Translations under genes and position numbers: made by a program | DNA from: Synechococcaceae cyanobacterium | Lineage (GTDB): Bacteria > Cyanobacteriota > Cyanobacteriia > PCC-6307 > Cyanobiaceae | Length of the DNA: 64,000 nucleotides | Reading direction: 5' to 3' | Assembly: GCA_947378425.1 (NCBI GenBank) | Contig: CANCJV010000018.1 | Span: forward strand, 1 to 64,000 | The notes under the pieces: model-generated | What the model was told of the DNA's origin: nothing | Seen by the model: the letters and a program-made list of their open reading frames with translations, nothing else | Databases searched by the model: none | In this document: positions 60,371 through 64,000 of the stretch, piece by piece | Numbering within the stretch: the stretch's first letter is position 1 | Layout: every line of letters begins with the position of its first letter

Positions 60371-63139
60371 ATGCGCCTGCTCGACTGCCGCCTCCAGAAC
60401 CTGCGCCTGCACGGCGATCTGGCCCTGCGTTTCGGGCCGGGCCTCACCGTGATCGGCGGTCCGAACGAGACCGGCAAGAGCACCCTGGTCGAAGCCCTGC
60501 ATCGGGGCCTGTTCCTCAAGGCCACAGCCAGCGGCCCCCCGGTGGAACAGCTTCGCTCGCGACTGCACAGCGGCCATCCGATCGTGGAGCTGGGCTTTGA
60601 AGCCCGGGGCGTGCGCTGGCGCCTGATCAAGCGCTTCTCCGGCAGCAGCGGCACCGTCAGCCTGACCCCGGAGCACGGCAGCCACCACAGTGGCGCCGAA
60701 GCCGAGGAGATCCTGGCGGGCTTGCTCGGGGTGGGCGAAATCGTCGGCAGCAAGCAGGCCGGCAACGTCCTGCCGACCCGCTGGGCCCATCTGTGGGTGA
60801 TGCAAGGCAGCGCCGGCGACGACCTGCTGGCCCGCGGTGGCAGCCACTACGACCTCGATGCCCTGATCAACCGACTGGAGGAGGGCGGGGGCGCGGCGAT
60901 GCAGTCGCCCCTCGATCAACGGGTGTCCCAGAGCCTGGAAACGCTGCTGGCGCTCAACTTCACCGGTAAGCGCGACGATGTCAGGAAGAATTCGCCGCTC
61001 TGGCAGGCCCAGCAGGCCCTGATCCAGCGCGAGCGCGATCTCGAAGCAGCCCTGACCCGCCTGGCGGACTACGAGCGCTGCAGCGACGATCTGGCCAGCA
61101 CCGAAGAGGCGCTGCGCGCCATCCGCCAGCAGCACCTGCCCGCCCTGGAGGCGGAACGACAGGGCCTGCAGGCCGCCGCCGAAGCCCTGCGGCAGCTCGA
61201 TGCCACCTTCGCGCTGCGCAGCAGGGATCTGATGCCGCTGCGGCTGGGACATCAGGATCTGCAGCAGGATCAGCGCGAGCTCAGCGGCCTCGCACAGGAC
61301 CTGGCCAGCGGAGGGCAGCGGCAGCAGGCTCTCGCTGACCAGCGCCAGCAAGCCAGCAGCGACCTGCTCAGCCTGGATCAGGAGCTGGTCAGCGCCCGTC
61401 TGGCCCTGGCGACCCTCAGCCAGCAGCTGGACGGCACCCTGCAGCGGGGCCAACTGGTGCTGAAGCTCAGGGAGTACTGCCGCTGCGAGGCGGAGCAGCG
61501 ACGCCTGCTGCACCAGCTGCAGCAACGGCGCCAGCGGCAGAGCAGCCGCCAGGCCCTCCAGAGCCAGCTGACCGCCTTGCCAGCGGTCAACGGCGAGCAC
61601 CTGATCGACCTGCGCCAACGGCAGAACTCCCTGCGGGATGCCCGCACCCGCATCGAGGCCCTGGCCACCGGCGTGCAGCTGCTACGGGCCGAACAGCCGG
61701 TGCGGATCGATGGCGAGTCCCTGCAGCCGGGCGAGGAGCGGCGCCTGACCCGGGCCTTCGAGCTGGAGGTGGGCGAAGCGGTCCGCCTGCGGATCAGCCC
61801 AGGCGGCGGGGAGGCGCTGGGGGATGGCGAGGCGGCCCTGGCAGCCGCCGAAGCCGATCTGCACCAGGCCCTGCAGGCCCTCGGGGTGGACAGCCTCAGC
61901 CAGGCCGAAGCGGTCGCCCGCCAGCGCCAGACGATCGGCCAACAGCTTGCGGCCCTTGAAGCCGCTGAGCTCGCCAGTGGGGAAGCCCAGTCGGAGCCGG
62001 CCCGGCCCGGGCAAGCCCCTGGACATCTGGAGGAGCAGCTCGCTGGCCTCAGCGCCCAGCTGGCCGGGCTCGAGCAGGAGCTCAACGCCCTCGGGGAGCA
62101 GCGACAGGCGCTGGCAGCCGAGCAGCCCCTGCCTGACGACGAGGCCGGACTGGACGCCCTGCATCGCCAGCTGCAGCAGACCTACCGCCAGCAGCGCAGC
62201 AGCCGCCAGCGGGCCGAACAGGAGCTGCAGCACCTGGAATCGCGGCGCCTGCAAGCCAACCGGCTCGAGGCGGAGGCGGCCCTGGCCCTGGCCGCCCTGG
62301 AAGCGGAACTGCGCACCCGCCAGGAGCGCCAGCAAGCCCTGTTGAGCCGGCACGGCAGTGCCCAGGCTCTGGCCGAGGCCCTGCAGGCGATCGAAAGCCA
62401 GCGGCTCCAGGCGGAAGCGGAGCTGGCGGAGCTGCAGCGCCAGCGGCAGGCCCTGCCGGCCGGCGCCGGCGAAGCCCGGTTGCAAGTGATCGCGGTGGAG
62501 ATCGAGCAGCTCCAGCAGCAACTCGCCCAGCTGGGGGAAAATCTCGGCGCCGCCCGGGAGCGCTGCGAGAGCATCACCGCCGAGGCCCCACACGCCGCCG
62601 TGGAACGGGCGCAGGTGGCCCGGGACGCGGCGACGGCGGAACGGCTTGCGCTGGAACGCCGCACCGAAGCCCAGAAACTGCTGGCCCGGTTGTTCGCCGA
62701 GGCCCGCGCCGACCTCTCCTCGCGCTACAGCCTGCCCCTGGCCCGCTCGATCGAGCGCTTCCTGGGGCCCCTGCTGCCGGAGGCCCCCAACTGCCAGCTG
62801 CAATTCGACCAGGCCAGGGGGTTCATCGGGCTGCAGCTGCGTCGCGGCGGCGAGTACTACCCCTTCAGCCAACTGAGCGGCGGCATGCGAGAGCAGCTGG
62901 CGGCGGCCCTGCGGCTGGCGATGGCCGATGTGCTCAAGGGCGGCCATGACGGCTGCCTGCCCCTGATCTTCGACGACGCCTTCACCAACAGCGACCTTGA
63001 ACGCCTGAACGGCCTCAAGGGCATGCTCCAGGAAGCGGTGCGGGGGGGTCTGCAGCTGATCCTGCTCACCTGTCATCCCGAGCGCTACAGGGATCTGGAA
63101 GCCACGCCAGTCGATCTGACCACAATTGATCTGGCATGA
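60371..63139 (+). CDS. SbcC/YhaN-like SMC-type ATPase
   Basis: A 922-residue ATPase: N-terminal Walker A VIGGPNETGKSTLVEALHRG (near residues 27-46), long coiled coils (about 210-430 and 480-780) and a C-terminal ABC signature (QLSGGMREQLAAALRLAM) with Walker B LPLIFDDAFTNSDLERL. GPNETGKST resembles YhaN-type proteins. No CxxC zinc hook is visible; instead a small globular insert lies between the coils. With the upstream SbcD-like protein it should form a DNA-end processing complex. The 3' end runs into a 15-bp repeat tract. Confidence 0.9.
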   Translation: MRLLDCRLQNLRLHGDLALRFGPGLTVIGGPNETGKSTLVEALHRGLFLKATASGPPVEQLRSRLHSGHPIVELGFEARGVRWRLIKRFSGSSGTVSLTPEHGSHHSGAEAEEILAGLLGVGEIVGSKQAGNVLPTRWAHLWVMQGSAGDDLLARGGSHYDLDALINRLEEGGGAAMQSPLDQRVSQSLETLLALNFTGKRDDVRKNSPLWQAQQALIQRERDLEAALTRLADYERCSDDLASTEEALRAIRQQHLPALEAERQGLQAAAEALRQLDATFALRSRDLMPLRLGHQDLQQDQRELSGLAQDLASGGQRQQALADQRQQASSDLLSLDQELVSARLALATLSQQLDGTLQRGQLVLKLREYCRCEAEQRRLLHQLQQRRQRQSSRQALQSQLTALPAVNGEHLIDLRQRQNSLRDARTRIEALATGVQLLRAEQPVRIDGESLQPGEERRLTRAFELEVGEAVRLRISPGGGEALGDGEAALAAAEADLHQALQALGVDSLSQAEAVARQRQTIGQQLAALEAAELASGEAQSEPARPGQAPGHLEEQLAGLSAQLAGLEQELNALGEQRQALAAEQPLPDDEAGLDALHRQLQQTYRQQRSSRQRAEQELQHLESRRLQANRLEAEAALALAALEAELRTRQERQQALLSRHGSAQALAEALQAIESQRLQAEAELAELQRQRQALPAGAGEARLQVIAVEIEQLQQQLAQLGENLGAARERCESITAEAPHAAVERAQVARDAATAERLALERRTEAQKLLARLFAEARADLSSRYSLPLARSIERFLGPLLPEAPNCQLQFDQARGFIGLQLRRGGEYYPFSQLSGGMREQLAAALRLAMADVLKGGHDGCLPLIFDDAFTNSDLERLNGLKGMLQEAVRGGLQLILLTCHPERYRDLEATPVDLTTIDLA

Positions 63140-63193
63140 ATTGATCTGACCTCAGGTGATCTGGCCGCAGCCGATCGCTGACCCGTCAATCTG
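63113..63193. repeat. 15-bp tandem repeat tract across the end of the sbcC-like gene
   Basis: GATCTG or a variant recurs every 15 bases at 63113, 63128, 63143, 63158, 63173 (GATCGC) and 63188 (AATCTG). Units differ in the last nine bases. The first two are coding (DLTTI, DLA) before the TGA at 63137-63139; the remaining ones stay in the same frame after the stop (IDLTSGDLAAADR), suggesting that the tail was once longer. Confidence 0.7.
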
Positions 63194-63336
63194 TCCATCT
63201 CCAGCTGCGATCAAATAAGTGGAAAGCCTGAAGGCACCTGATCTCAAAGCGCAGTGAATCAGGGGTGATCTGGCACATGCCGATACGGAGGTGATGCCGC
63301 TGCTGCTAACCAGCACGGAGCTCTGGTCGGAAGCCC

Positions 63337-64000
63337 ATGCCATCGCTGACCGTGGTTCTGCTGCTCTGGCTCGTGGTTCTTGCGCTGCTGCTCTGGATCC
63401 TTGTTGTTCCTCTGTGGCTGTGGGAACGGAGCTCCAGGCAGCAGCAGCGGCTGGAGCTGCTTGAGGCGGCTGAGCGGGAGCTGCGCCAGGCCATCGCCTC
63501 CCTGGAGACACGGCTGGCCCACCAGGCTGGCAGCCGCGCCGTCCAGCCCAGCGACAACCGGTCGCCAGCCGCAGCGGCCGAAGCCACCACTCCATCCACC
63601 GCCAGCCTTGAGCTGGCGGTGCCGTCAGCTCCTGAGCCGGAAGGCCTTGAGCGAGCAGCACTGCAGCGCCCCCATCCGAGCCGACCGGATCGGCAACGGC
63701 CTGATCCACGGCGACTGACAGGGGCACCAGCGGCAGAGCCGCCAGCGGCAGGGCCGCCAGCGACAGCCGCTGGGCCGAACGCCGGTCGATCGGCCCCTCG
63801 GGCACCAGTCCCAGCCAGCCAGCCGACACAGCCCCCTGCAGCAATCGAGCTCCAGCCCCCTCTCACCACCGAAAGCCCGGCAGCTGCGAGGCTCCGATCG
63901 GCGTCCCGATCAGCGGCCTGGCGGCGCGTTGAGCAGCTCCTGATCGAACACTGGAGCGGCATCGTCGGGATGCTGGTGGTGGTGGCCGGGATCACGTTCC
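63337..64000 (+). CDS. DUF2339-like membrane protein, N-terminal part (cut by window end)
   Basis: An ATG at 63337 opens a frame of 221 codons without a stop to the window end. Residues 1-28 are a transmembrane helix (VVLLLWLVVLALLLWILVVP), followed by a coiled-coil-like stretch (QQQRLELLEAAERELRQAIA), then about 100 residues rich in Pro/Ala, and finally RRVEQLLIEHWSGIVGMLVV entering a second helix. This order (helix, coil, Pro-rich linker, Glu/His-Trp then a helix bundle) matches the start of DUF2339-type multi-helix proteins. The assignment is tentative because most of the protein is outside. Confidence 0.6.
   Translation, partial: MPSLTVVLLLWLVVLALLLWILVVPLWLWERSSRQQQRLELLEAAERELRQAIASLETRLAHQAGSRAVQPSDNRSPAAAAEATTPSTASLELAVPSAPEPEGLERAALQRPHPSRPDRQRPDPRRLTGAPAAEPPAAGPPATAAGPNAGRSAPRAPVPASQPTQPPAAIELQPPLTTESPAAARLRSASRSAAWRRVEQLLIEHWSGIVGMLVVVAGITF

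Noticed and set aside
63113-63193. Possible CRISPR-like array
   Set aside because: The units are 15 bases with no separate spacers and sit in a coding frame; no cas genes are present.

Overview
The window is a stretch of a high-GC cyanobacterial chromosome, most like a Synechococcus/Cyanobium-type picocyanobacterium. The support is gene content seen in the sequence: a cyAbrB regulator, a PsbP-family photosystem II lipoprotein, a one-helix high-light-inducible protein, ClpC, a PEP-CTERM-like anchored protein, several small cyanobacteria-type conserved proteins, and scattered GCGATCGC (HIP1) octamers (for example 722-729). No rRNA, tRNA, CRISPR array or intact insertion sequence was found.

Layout. 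1-5445 is housekeeping (cyAbrB, an FAD dehydrogenase, PEP synthase). 5783-18866 is an accessory and partly decayed block bracketed by two unrelated IS630 remnants. It carries an RTX-type GDSL hydrolase, an IS256 remnant, pseudogenes of a multicopper oxidase, a PiuC-like hydroxylase, a small Gly-Gly-Glu-tailed protein and a DUF3721 protein, alongside apparently intact metal genes (Crp-type regulator, ferritin, a CopM-like DUF305 protein, a MerR regulator with a recognisable operator), a Nif11-type peptide, a methyltransferase and an S33 peptidase. 18869-30644 is dense core genome: a leftward string psbP / FAD oxidoreductase / NHLP-type HlyD / small membrane protein; rightward recR and lipA; then a leftward seven-gene string lysA-dacA-uppS-bioB-trhO-GST/DUF952-GNAT. 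30706-41956 runs mostly rightward: rimI, clpC with a terminator, a dehydrogenase/hydrolase/DUF1499 set, an HpsJ-like membrane protein, a phosphodiesterase-TPR protein, a GNAT and an anchored secreted protein.

41974-47921 holds a leftward ACP-P450 pair, a renalase-like FAD protein, the intact copy of the PiuC plus Gly-Gly-Glu lipoprotein pair, small membrane proteins and a DUF2993 protein. 48011-50045 is a lower-GC insert with an MFS transporter, lying between a duplicated 3' fragment of cdsA and cdsA itself. 50046-58308 contains cdsA-cbiT-PLP decarboxylase (leftward), an ABC1 kinase, membrane proteins and a periplasmic-binding/Cache fusion. 58378-64000 has hli, a 52-residue protein, an SbcD/SbcC-like pair, a 15-bp repeat tract and a membrane protein cut by the window end.

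The points that look most worth following are: the PiuC-like oxygenase paired twice with a small protein ending in Gly-Gly-Glu repeats; the ACP-P450 couple; the Crp-ferritin locus flanked by two CRP-type palindromes with a 44-residue cysteine-rich ORF; the cdsA 3'-end duplication; and recR lacking any standard start codon.
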